The notes under the pieces: generated by a model | Told to the model about the DNA's origin: nothing | Databases searched by the model: none | What the model saw: only the letters and a program-made list of their open reading frames with translations | Made by a program: the position numbers and the translations under genes | Shown here: in pieces, positions 1-11,000 of the stretch | How positions within the stretch are numbered: position 1 is the stretch's first letter | Layout: each line of letters starts with the position of its first letter | Assembly: GCA_914767885.1 (NCBI GenBank) | Contig: CAJZBQ010000035.1 | Span: 124,001-188,000 of the forward strand | Length of the DNA stretch: 64,000 nucleotides | From: Blepharisma stoltei | Lineage: Eukaryota > Ciliophora > Heterotrichea > Heterotrichida > Blepharismidae | Direction of reading: 5' to 3'

Positions 1-3000
1 TAGAAATCGTGGCAAGCCCTTCAATTACATTGATAATTGTTCTTCCTAAATCTGCATAAATCGTATCCTGAGGATTATTAAGGTCATAGCTATCCCCAGA
101 TTTTATCCATTCTAAATTATAAATCCCTGGGGTTGTAGAATAAGGAACTGATAAGGTAAATTCTACCTGAGGCTGAGATATTGGCCAAGTCAAGACTTCA
201 GAAGGATGCAGCCTTGCACCTGAAATTTTGGGCATATTCATGGTCAGCTGAAGATTTACCCTCATAGGCGACAAGCTTGTTTTTGCAGTTATGGTAGATG
301 AAGATGTGCCTTTAATTATGGTAATTGAGTTTCCTATATTGATAAGGATTTCTTCACCAGAAAGAGATAAACTGAAAGAAAACGGGTAGTTTAGCAGGGG
401 GTAGGTGGTGTCAAGGAGGATTTTATTGTAATCGTCATAAGTTTTAATCAGAAAAGGGAGGCTAGAAGTGCTGGCTTGAGGCCCAGGGACGTCAAAAATT
501 TTAATTTGTAATTTTTTATCTGAGCTAGGGATATATACCAAAATTATATAAAAATAAAAAAATTTTTAAAGTAAATTATTTTGCTAAAATAAGGGTTTTA
601 GCATAATAATCCCCACCACTTATTTCGATTCTATTAGAATCTTTATTTATACACTTAACACTACCCCAGGGTGTAATTGTATCATAACCCTTTATCATTT
701 TTGCTGAACAAGAATAAGTCCAAGCTGTCCCTAAATTTTTTAAAACATAATCTGATGGAAAATCGACCCAAATTCTACCTTTATTAAGGTCGCTTGGGAT
801 AAATGAGACTGGCTCAAATTCAAAGGTAAAATTATTGAGAATTCTTGCATAAGGACTGTCAATCGTAATATCAGAAATTTTTAAAGGCTGGGGTATTGAG
901 GAAGATGACAAATTGCCTGCATTTGAGGTATATAGAATAAGCTTACCGTTGCTGTCTTGCAAAGCAAAGCGAAATTTGCCGATTTTGCCTTTAGGGTTTA
1001 TGATGTTTCCTATATAAATAGAGATTGATAAATCTGCTGCAATTTCGTTGAAGCCACTTATAATGAGTTTTCTATTGCTTAATAGCTGACAGCTTATTTG
1101 GTACCCAACAAGCTGAATTGGATCTCCCCAGCATGAAATACTTTGAGAGCCTGTCAAAGCCTCATCGAATTCATTAGGAAACCAAACTACTACTTTTACA
1201 GTCTCATCAATTTTTACTGGCAAATTAATAATAAATTTATATGTAGCAGAAACTCCTTGATTTTTTGGGTAAAATTCAATACTTTCTATAGGAAAAGTGC
1301 CGATTTTAGGCAATGGGCTAAATGTATACAAAGCAGTAGCTTTAGTTTTATCAATAAGTGTATTTTTATTCGTAATTGTGATGGTAAATGAGCTTGTAGT
1401 TTCTACATTAGGGATATTAAAAACTTGGTAAAGTGTTAATAAAATTATTCTGAATTTAATAGATTTTTTAATTTTATGGTAATTGTACTATAAAGGGATT
1501 ATATATAATCTCATAGAGAATATTTCTTCAGCTTCAACTGCTTCAGACAAAACAGCTGTTATTAGGTGCTCTGAAGCTGTGCAGAGACTTATTGCGTAGT
1601 TTAAGGTGCAAGAGCTTGAAGCTAAAGCATCAAATTCTCATGGAATATTTATTTGTATAGTACTTGATGGTGCAAGTCTGTGTGATGATGAAAATGAAAT
1701 TGAAAAATCAGCGTTTTGGATATACAAGTTTGGAGGCTCAAAAGATATGCTTAAAATTTTTATTTCCCCGTATGCAAATTGGGAAGTAAGCTGACCATTT
1801 AAAGTAACTGAATCTATATTTCGACCAGAGCTATCTGTGGTTAATAATCTGCTTTAAAATAACCTCTCTCGACCAAAATTCTCATAAAAATTAAAAAATT
1901 AATGGGATTATTTAATTTACCAAGAAATATCATAAAATTCGTCAAAGAAGCCGTCCCAGGATTCTGCACATTATCAACATAAATGTCAATCTCAGTCTTC
2001 GGCTCCACCTGCTTTAAATTGCTCAATGTAAACACATTCCCAGACAAACTCACTGTAATTATGTTTTTAAAGCTATGTGACAATATTGATGTAGAGAGCC
2101 CAGTCAAGCTTCCTGAAAGGCTCAAAATTATTTTTCCATTTTCAGGAATTCCATTTAGGCTTGTAAAATTAAATTTATACTGTGCGCCAGGATTGTTGGT
2201 TTCTGGAGGATTTATAGTAAGTGAAGGGTTTATAATAGCACCTTGGGTTGAGGCTTGTAAATTATCAGTTGAAGAGTAGGCGACCATGGATTGGGAAGCT
2301 CCTATTAAGCCAATATTTAAAGGGACTCCAGTCGCATACCCAACTGGCATTGGATTTTTAAGCCCATTTATAGTCAAAGATGAGCTGGCAGCAGTTGAAA
2401 TTCCTCCAGCTGCCAGCAGAACTTTTACAATCGGCGCATAATCATTATTAAACACTTCAAGACTACTTGTCGAGCTTAATGCTGAAATTGATGAAACCCC
2501 TGACAAATCCCAGCCAATAGGAAAAATTGCGTAAAATTCCCAATTGTTTAAAACTGCTGTAGGAGATATTAGTGACAATACCAAGGATATTGACTCGTTT
2601 ATCACAAGTGAGCTTCTAGAAGCTATTAGTGAGCTTGCCCATGAAGCTGGGCTTGTCCCGACAGTAATAGTGCTCCCAGTAGTTTGGCCTATGAGTTTAA
2701 ATATACGATTTTCTATATACCCAATTTTTATTTGATAAAAAAATGTAACACCTGCAGTGCTTGGGCTTTTTAATATAAGCCGGACTGTGTTGCTATTAGT
2801 TGTAAGAGCTCCTAATGATAATAGCCAAAGAGCTGCATCTGTTCCTATTGAATTTGAAGCTGATAATTTACAGGAAGATTTTTCTGATGTCCCTGTGAAT
2901 TTACAGTTAGGTGTTCCAATTCCAAGATTTAAAGGAAACCCTGGCGATCCAGAAGTCCCTGTACTAAAGCTCACAAGAACAGCAGAATTTTGAGAATCAG

Positions 3001-4807
3001 TAGTAATAGGAGATTTAAAGGTAATTGTAAAAGGCATGTATATGCCAGGAGCATCAGAATCTCCTAAAATATTATTAGTAAGGCTTGACAAGCTTGAAGC
3101 TTCTACATTTTCTATGAGACATTGGGTGTTAATTATGCTGCTTCCTGAAATAGCTCTTATACAAATTTCATATGAATTTTCTGAATTAGTATGGACTTTA
3201 GGAAGGGTCAGTGACAAGGTAAATACTGAATTTTCTGAGGTCGAGATCGAGTCTGTTTTTGTAGTCATTTTTACAGTTTTTTCAGAAATTTCACATGAAA
3301 TTGGAAATGTTCCAGTTCCTAAATACGCAGTCTGGGAGCATGGTGAGCTATCTATAAGAAATTCCTTTGGAAATGAAATATAAATAAGTGACCCAATCGG
3401 TAGCACAGAAGTAGGCTTTAAACTGGCTGTAAAAGTCCCATAAGAGCTTATTACTCCACTCCCAGGATATGACACTGATAAACTTGGAAAAATATTCGCA
3501 GATATACTTTGGGTTATAATAACTTGGCTGCCTACATCAATTGTACTGGCTCCATAATTAGACGACACTGATAATGATATAGAATTTGTGGATATAGAAA
3601 TAGGGACTTGGATTGTTATAGTCGTGCTGGCATAAATTTTGTTAAAATTAGAAATAATGATTTGAGAAGAGGATAAAAAGCAGGATGCTTGGGAGGATGG
3701 ACTGTCAGAAATACCTGAATAAATAAAGCAGTCTGAGGAAGATGTGCTGAAAGAGGAGGACTGAAGGGTCATTGCTATTGTAGAGCCTAATGGGATTTCG
3801 TGAGGATTTTGGAATGATATAAGGTAAGATATTGTGTTACCAACAATAGGGTCTGCTAAACTGTTTACTGGGGTGGCAGAAATGCTGGTAATTGATCCTG
3901 AAATAATGCTAGGGGTTGTAGTAGAAAACTGCTTAAGCACCACTATTGTCCCTTGTTGCACAATATCTATCCCAATACTAAAAATCCCTCCATTTATAGC
4001 CCAGCCTGGGTTTTTTACATCTGTAATTAAAATCCCAATTCTCACTGGGCTGCTAGCTGTAGCTTTTATATTTTGGCTTAAACCTTTTAAATATACATAA
4101 TCTTCGTCACTTTCACAATAAAAACTCCCTGCAGGCACAAAATTATAATACAAATAGCTGACCATTTTACAATGATAGTCAGCTCCTACTGTTTTTCCTC
4201 AATAATCAGGGAAATTAAACCTAAAAAATGTCCCTTTATCAATATTATCAGTGATAACAATCCCAAATAAATAGTCTGATTTTTCCCCTACTATATTGCT
4301 AAATCCAGAATAATCAGTCAATAAATTAGCTGTTAAAACGCTTGATAATCTCTCAGCAAAGGCGAGATTTCCAAAGGCAAAATTTTGGCTTGTATACCTA
4401 ATATCATTGGTTTTTGTGGTAAAAATTGAAAATAAGCTGGTTGTTTTATAAGTCAAAGGGTTTTGGACGCCGCTTAGAATTATGGTAAGTTTTATAGGTG
4501 GGAATGAGACAGGGATTATGAGCTTTATGATAGGGTAAGAAATTATACAAGAGGAGCTGTATGCTATAGGGTTGGATTTAGGAGTAGATATTAAAGAACA
4601 AGAAGATAGACTAAGAGATTCGTATTCAGAAGGAAATTGGATGTTTAAGATATCATTTGCGTCAAGAGATATGGTGGTTTCTATATGAAAGAAATAGTCT
4701 GTGACTTGGTAAAGTTGGACTGAGCTTAAGCTGATTGGGTTTAAATAGTCTGAGTCTTGGAGGATAAGCTCTCCATAGGCTATTCCAAGTAAAAGAAAAG
4801 GGATCAT
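1..4807 (-). CDS. Giant secreted repeat protein, 3' end beyond window
   Basis: The reading frame starts at the ATG at 4807-4805 with a hydrophobic signal peptide (MIPFLLLGIAYG) and runs at least 1,540 codons off the left edge. An in-frame TGA near 4199 reads as Trp. Three IESs (1842-1912, 1437-1505, 534-576) are removed to keep the frame. The protein is Ser/Thr/Ile rich and built of repeated beta-strand-like units, each with an 'I..V.NP' core (for example GVQNP, DVKNP, NVQNP, GLKNP) followed by a Phe-Ile strand. This pattern is common in large ciliate extracellular or cortical proteins. I see no catalytic motif and no membrane anchor in the part present. A surface or extracellular matrix role is inference. 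The nearest neighbour downstream of its start is a divergently transcribed unknown gene. Confidence 0.75.
534..576. other. IES, 43 bp, in giant repeat protein gene
   Basis: AT-rich insert with stops in frame. Joining the TA at 534-535 to the TA at 577-578 restores the frame (minus-strand protein ..LILAK-YIPSSDKK..). The second TA of a TATATA run was chosen by frame; the exact TA could differ. Confidence 0.6.
1437..1505. other. IES, about 69 bp, in giant repeat protein gene
   Basis: Stop codons interrupt both flanking frames. Joining TA 1437-1438 to TA 1506-1507 gives minus-strand ..IFSMRL-TLYQVFNIPN... An alternative pair two bases away (1439/1507 region) also keeps frame, so the boundary is ambiguous within a TATATA run. 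Confidence 0.6.
1842..1912. other. IES, 71 bp, in giant repeat protein gene
   Basis: Removal between TA 1842-1843 and TA 1913-1914 joins ..FLGKL to TTDSSGRNID.. in frame. The ends are short inverted repeats (TAATAATC / TAAATAATC). Confidence 0.75.
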
Positions 4808-5150
4808 TTAATTAGACAAATATTAAGAAAATTATATTTCATGCTGCTTAATAAGCTAATATGTATTTATAATGGAAAGTATATAATAAATAATTAGTAT
4901 CTCAATCTATCCAAATATTTAATAAAATTTATTAAATGATTTTTGCTAATTTCTTAGACTAAAGATTAGCTTGATTTATTATTATTTGTAGATATATATC
5001 ATTTATTTTTTTCAAAAAATAAATAAAAAGTGGCTCATTCTGCATGCTTTTGAATATATTCGAGTCCACTTTATTGTTTATTTCAATTTAATTTCTCTAT
5101 ACTATTAATTTAAGGATAAACATTTTATTGTTATGATGCAAAATTAAATT
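4808..5150. other. Divergent intergenic spacer
   Basis: AT-rich spacer between the start of the giant repeat protein (minus) and the next gene (plus); it must hold both promoters. I see no ORF or repeat I can support. Confidence 0.5.
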
Positions 5151-6957
5151 ATGTCACAACCACGCAAAAGAGCTCATATCCTGCCTCAATTTTCAGCTAA
5201 AGATTATATCCACAGCTCAGTCGATCGATCTCTAAAAAGCCCAAGCTTTGGGTTTCCATTTACATACACATAAAAATACATTAAAATGGAGATGCGTGCC
5301 AGTCCGCTATCTTATCAGACCTCAGGACCTTGTGGAAGGGATGATGGAGTTCGGTGAAGTGTAGCTTGCTAAGTTTTACTTGGTTTGGTGGAGCACAATT
5401 TCCAGTTTATTGGATTGCATGCTCACGTCCAGGTCAACGTTTTACTTCAGAGGAAGATAAAGTTCGGGGCTGAAAGCTTGCTCCAGCAGCACCATTGAGG
5501 TTTCTACTGGTCAATCAGGGACTTTCCTCAGCGCGATCCCAGTCGTTACGCTTTGGGCTACGAATTTTCATGTTGGCTGATAGCACTCCTCATTCTACTT
5601 AACTAACGACATTCCCATAAATTATTTTACCATTTTTCACAAAATTTTAATTATTTTAAATTATTATTTCTTTTTTTAAAATGAGCGTGTTACATCTCAT
5701 AAATCACGATTAGTCGCCTTAAACCCTAAGACAGCCTCTCCAACACATACCCCAAAAACTACCAAAGCCAGGTCAAGACCTCACCGTTTTGCATCACCTT
5801 ATTCAAAACCTCGGACAAATTTAAATAGATCTTTTTCTTCAAGCACAATGAAAAGAAATCATAGCGAGGAAGCATTTACTTCTCCAAAGAGAACAAAAGA
5901 CCGTATGAACAGCTTAGCGTTAGATTTTTCGCAGTGCAATACCTTTGACAATGAAAATCTGCTTCAAAATTCTACCCTGTGTACTAAACTTAACGGCAGA
6001 CTAGCCAAATTAACCCCAGCGAATAAAGAAAAACAATTTTTAATATGCAAAGAAGCACTCCAGGAATTAATTGACTCTGTAAAGCCACTTTCGGATTTAT
6101 TGGAGTCTATTAAAAAAGGATATGAAACTTATATTGATGAAAAAGAAACAATTATAGAGGCACAAAGGAAACAAATATCCCTATTTATAATAATTTTATA
6201 AATAAAAAAGTTATTTAGTATAGTATGCTCAAGGTATTTAATAGGGAATATATGACTTAAGAGGGGTGACACAAGTAAGCACCATGGCCTCAGATGCTTC
6301 AAGAACACCTCAAGGAAAATATATAGAAATCCCTCAGTCAAGACTTAAAAAATCAAGGGTTCCGAGTAACCCAAAATTCGAAGTTACACCTGCAAATGAC
6401 AAAGTAAATGATCTTAATAAACAAATAAACGATATGAAGCAGAGAGAAAAAGTTTATCAAAACTGCTTATCAGAATTAATTAAAAAAGGATACCCTGTCA
6501 ACCAAGCTCTATTAAATGATGGTTTAAATAGAAAAAATTCGAAAACTCCTCATCCAATAAAACCAAGGGCAATTTAAAATTAAATAAAATTATAATAGAA
6601 AAATTGTAATGAAAAATAAAAAATTTAAGGCGTATTGGACGCGGTAATGCATAATTTATTTTTTATAATAGAAAATTAATTATTTTTCTTCAAAAATAAG
6701 CAAGAAAACCAAGATTAGAAGAAATCCCAAAACTTGATTTAACGAGATTAGAAACTAAAAAGAAATATATAGACTCTAAAGACCAAAATATATCACTGAC
6801 AGAAAGCAAATCAGGTGAAAATGTACATATGCAGAATGGAAATTCAGAAAATAAACCAAAGGAAAATCGAATTTGTTTTCAGGAAGAATTTATGTCAAAG
6901 TTCCAAGAGTTTTCAGAGTCTTGGAGAAATTTGATACAAGACCAGACTAGAACTTAA
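5151..6957 (+). CDS. Unknown basic protein with coiled-coil segments
   Basis: Starts at ATG 5151 (MSQPRKRAHILPQFSAKDY) and ends at the TAA at 6955-6957. Removing inserts at about 5233-5719, 6176-6248 and 6559-6704 gives about 366 codons in one frame. The N-terminal third is Ser/Pro/Arg rich (ASPTHTPKTTKARSRPHRF..), followed by Lys/Glu-rich helical stretches (LESIKKGYETYIDEKETIIEAQRKQ and the NDLNKQINDMKQREKVYQN region) likely to form coiled coils, and an acidic-polar tail ending QEFSESWRNLIQDQTRT. I do not recognise a family. The left junction of the first insert is not settled: TA at 5233 joined to 5720 keeps frame, but other TA pairs also do. Confidence 0.6.
5233..5719. other. Insert in 5151 gene, probable IES containing a retroposon
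   Basis: The N-terminal frame hits TAA at about 5269 and the downstream frame reopens near 5715. The interior holds a GC-richer block (about 5272-5620) that begins ATTAAAATGGAGATGCGTGCC, the head shared by other retroposons here, then an AT-rich tail. The TA pair 5233/5720 is frame-preserving (..VDRSL-NPKTASP..) but not proven. Confidence 0.5.
5272..5620 (+). mobile_element. Retroposon R6 (ATTAAAATGG head), inside IES
   Basis: The block is much richer in G+C than its surroundings. Its start matches the heads of the elements at 57360 and 60555 (ACATTAAAATGG, then GTGCCA..CTGTCC-like bases). No reverse transcriptase is visible and I found no convincing target duplication. The right edge is approximate. 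Confidence 0.5.
6176..6248. other. IES, 73 bp, in 5151 gene
   Basis: Removal between TA 6176-6177 and TA 6249-6250 joins ..AQRKQI to YDLRGVTQVSTM.. in frame. The termini are inverted repeats (TATCCCTATTTA / TATATTCCCTATTA). Confidence 0.8.
6559..6704. other. IES-like insert bounded by 9-bp repeat AAAACCAAG
   Basis: AAAACCAAG occurs at 6559-6567 and 6705-6713 in the same codon phase. Collapsing the two copies joins ..PHPIKPR to LEEIPKLDL.. without frame loss. No matching pair of TA dinucleotides keeps the frame, so this looks like a non-TA insert with a 9-bp target duplication, as in family B. Confidence 0.6.
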
Positions 6958-8036
6958 TTGTTAATAATTTAAATTTTTGTTTTAAATTAGGAGTTATCGT
7001 GCAATGATTTCTTATTGATTAAAAAGTAAATGGGTTGTAAATAAACTATTATTTGTAATAAATTTAAATGAGGGCTAATATATCTCTATGGGATTGAGGC
7101 TAATAAACCGAAGCATAGTCTAAATCATAAGATCGCAAACTGATAAAATTTCGCCATAATAATAAAATGGCTTCGGCGGATAGGGTAATTCACTCCGTGA
7201 ATTCCCTCTCCTTCTCACCCGCTTTTATTATTATAGGGTTAGGTTTTTACACGTGGACTTCTGTACAAGGTGGTGTGTAAAATGGCGAGGACTTTTATCT
7301 CGCCAGCCTTATACAGCGTGTTTTACCTCTTTTCCCCTGCTGATATAAAAGGCAGGACCCTTAGGCCGAACAGGTGCTGGAGAAAAGTCGTACAGAGCGA
7401 GGCAACGCGCCAAGCCGCTAGTGTTTTCCCGCACTTCTGGATTCCCAAATGACTTCATGGGGATTAGAAGGAGCGAGCCGTACAGCGAGGCCCGACTCGA
7501 GTACGCGAGTAGCGACAAGACGGAGAAAAAATATGCCCTTGTGGCATTGCGCATCTAGGGGCCCAACTAGAGGTCGAGTTAAATTTAACTAATTAAGATT
7601 AAGATTAAGATAAAATTTCGCCAAATCAATAAAATTCGCCAAAGTCTGATATTTTATTCTCTAATTCTAACCTAAACTCATTACAATTCTCCATTTGTAC
7701 AGTCTGAAATATTTTTTAATTTTATAAATTTCGCCTCATATAATTTCATTTATCGTCATTTTTTAAAGATAAATACATATCACTAGTCCTTATAACATAT
7801 TTGCTTCATAAACTCTGTTCAGATATAGCCTATTCATTCTAATAAACTACAATACATACAATCATAAGGATTAATAACAAGCCTAATTTTCGTAGCCAAC
7901 TTGTTTGACTTCTCTAAGCCTTACAGTCTATAAGGATGCATAGGCTATAAGAAGTAGTTAAATGGAGTTTCAAAATAAAAGCTTTTTTGCTATAAACTTA
8001 ATGTCCAATTTAACTTATTAAACCAAATTAATAAAT
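6958..8036. other. Intergenic spacer containing retroposon R1
   Basis: No gene recognised. A GC-rich retroposon fills 7157-7608; the rest is AT-rich. Confidence 0.6.
7142..7623 (+). mobile_element. Retroposon R1 with 15-bp target duplication
   Basis: The 15-bp direct repeat GATAAAATTTCGCCA lies at 7142-7156 and 7609-7623 and encloses a 452-bp GC-rich body. The body starts ATAATAATAAAATGGC and ends in a short tandem ATTAAG array. These are features of target-primed retroposition (SINE or truncated LINE). ORFs inside are not protein-like. Confidence 0.75.
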
Positions 8037-11000
8037 ATGAGTGCACATAATGCAACTTCTAACTCTTGTTCTTCATCATCAGAGTTTGAGCCTCCTCCTA
8101 GCCATGAAGATCTTGATCTTAAGTTTAATATGAAATCTTTACTTGACGATATTAAAGCTGAACAATACTTGGAACCAAGGACTTATGTATTAGGAAAAGA
8201 AGCAGTAAGTGTCACGTTTAGCCGAAATATGAATTATATTATAGGAGCCTTGAAAAGCGGAAATTTGTGGATTTATGACAAAAAAGAGGAAACAGACTAT
8301 ATACTTACTTATAATTCGAATTATGTAGGCAAAATTAGATGCACACAATTAAGCTATTGTAAATAAATAGATTTTTTATTTAAAATATTGATTAAAATTG
8401 TGTAAAAAATAAATTAATATAAAATCATGAAAGTGAGGATATCAGATGATGGAAAGTTGCTATTTGGAGGCACAAGCCAAGGTTTTATAAAAATTTGAAA
8501 CCTCGAAAACAACAAAATAGACCCAGTTGATATAAATTTACATAACGGGCCTATAACTTCTATTTCTTCAAGCTATAATGGCCTTCACTATTTTATCGGT
8601 CACCGCTCAGGTATTATATCTCTATGAAACCTCACGGAGTATAAATTTTCCTCACTCGCCCTAATTGGCTAGCGAGCAAAACCATTGGAAAAATTGGCCC
8701 CAACCAATATATTTAGACACATTTAAATGATATTTTTCTAATATGAATTAATTTTTTTATAAATTGGATTTTTTAAAATTTAATTTAATGTAATTACTTT
8801 TGGGATTTTCCCATGGATGGCGTTATTTTGGCCTTGATTTTCCCACTGGGAAAATTTTTTGGTTTGACCAAACCATAAGGTACTGGTCGAACCGAAAATT
8901 TTTCGGTGGGAAAATCAAGGCCAAAACAGCGCCATCCACAGGAAATTGCAATAGTTTATCAGCTGCTTAACAGCTCAAATTTTCTTTATACAATAAAAAA
9001 TTTTTTAAAAATTAGATGGTAAAATATTTTTGCTCACTAATTAAAGTAGGAGCTCATATACATAAAATGGCGGACGGCGACCGACCCACCCTCTCAGTGG
9101 TGGTTACCCATGTATATCCAGGCATGGTTTTTGGAGCCAGGAGTTTAGCCCAACAACGTCTGGGACCTCGAAGCGAGAGGCCTAAGCGCAAAAGCCGCTG
9201 TTTTTGTGACCAGACCCATGGGCAGTTACTCGTGACTTCTTTTTGCCAGCAGCGCTCAGCCCAGTGAGTGCCCGAAATGAGGCAGGGCGACTTACCTGCC
9301 TAAGCTGCTTTTGTGGCTCGCCCCGAATGGCGAAAGCTGTTGAGTTTTTTCTCGAGATGACCGGAAAAGAGGGGAGGGAAGGTGAGTTAGACAACTAAAT
9401 GGGGATCTCTCCAGTTTAAAAGGTGCCCTGCAATGGGCAGATCTGGCGGACGACGCGGCAGTGTGTTGGCGTAAACTTAGGCGACGATCCAAGTTGGAAA
9501 TGGAGGCGGTCAGCAAAGCCGATATGAGACGGCCTTGACAATGCCTCTACCGAGAAACCGGGGATTTCGGCCCGGGCTTGGTGAACGCTCTGCCACCATA
9601 CGGGAAACCGTAGAATGCTTCCTCAGACGTAGTGGGGACCTTAAATACCTAGCGTTAATCTAATCTAATCTCTAAAGTAGGAGTCAGAAATCAACGAGCA
9701 TCAAGACGCGATTAACTGTTTATTAATTACCCACAACAAAAAATACCTCATATCTGCAGGAAAAGACAGAGAAATAAAAGTATGGAACACAAAAGACCTT
9801 GCTTTAAATGCTGTGTTAGATGACCACGAAGAGCCAATTTACTGCTTAGAAATGTCACAGGATGATAAATTATTATTTTCTGGAGGAGAAGATCGTACTA
9901 TAATAGTCTGGAATTTCCCTGCAAAATCTCAAAAATTCAGACTTAATGGTCATGTCTCTAGAATCCTAAGTTTAAAGTTGACGTCTGACTGCCAGTTTTT
10001 ATTTTCTTCTGGGCTTGATAAATCTATAAGGGTCTGAAATATTCAGTCAACTAGTGTAATTGAGCCCGCTCTTTTAGCAGGTAATGAAATTAATGTAAAA
10101 GGACTAGCTTTAGCTCAAGATAACTCAGTCATTGTAAGTGCGTCCAAAGTGGGGGTGAGAATTTGGAAATTAAATCAAACTTATGTGGATGAAAATGAAA
10201 ATAATTTCCATGGGAGCAAAATATTGAGCATTTCTCAGGTCGAAAAGAAACATGCAGAGTCGGTATTTGCAGATGAAATAATAAGATGAAGGCTCTCAAG
10301 TCATAAAAAAGGAATAAGTTTTAACTTTTTGTATTTGAATTTACATTAGTAATAATATTTTTTTAAATATATAAATTTATTTTTATCATAAGATATGCAA
10401 CTCCATAGAATAATATCCATTTCATTAATTTATAATGAAATTATAAAATTTTTAGCTTAAAATTGCCAGTTTAATAGGTGATACCATTCACAAATTCAAA
10501 TAAAAATTTATCTATGGCAATATAACTACTGATGAGCTATAAAGAGAAGTAACATTCAAAAAAATGCCCTTTGCTCTGCTCATTCTTTAGAAAATAACGA
10601 AATCGCTTTAGGCTACTCAAACGGGCATATCGTAATCTATTCTTATATCGGCAAAGACTATGAGCTAAAAGAACGAATTGAAGCTCAAGATTCCCCAATA
10701 TCCTCAATAATTTTCAATTCAAAATTTCTAGTGTCAGGCTCTCAGTCTGGGAATATTGTTTTTTCGAGATTCGATAGCAGCTCTCGAATTGTGCTGTCTT
10801 TACATAAAGCAAGTATTACGTCACTAGTTCTATACAATAATGATAGCATGATATTGTCAGGGAGTGAGGATAAAAAATTATGCTGCTGGGATATAATCTC
10901 TGGGAGTGGAACTCTTTTCCCTGTTATTCATAAAGATCGTATTTTAAGCTTGGCCATTACAAATGATGAAATTTATGCTGTGACTGGAAGCGCTGATAAT

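Noticed and set aside
9016-9516. Several 70-83 codon ORFs in the GC-rich block
   Set aside because: They lie inside retroposon R2 and reflect high G+C, not protein-like sequence.
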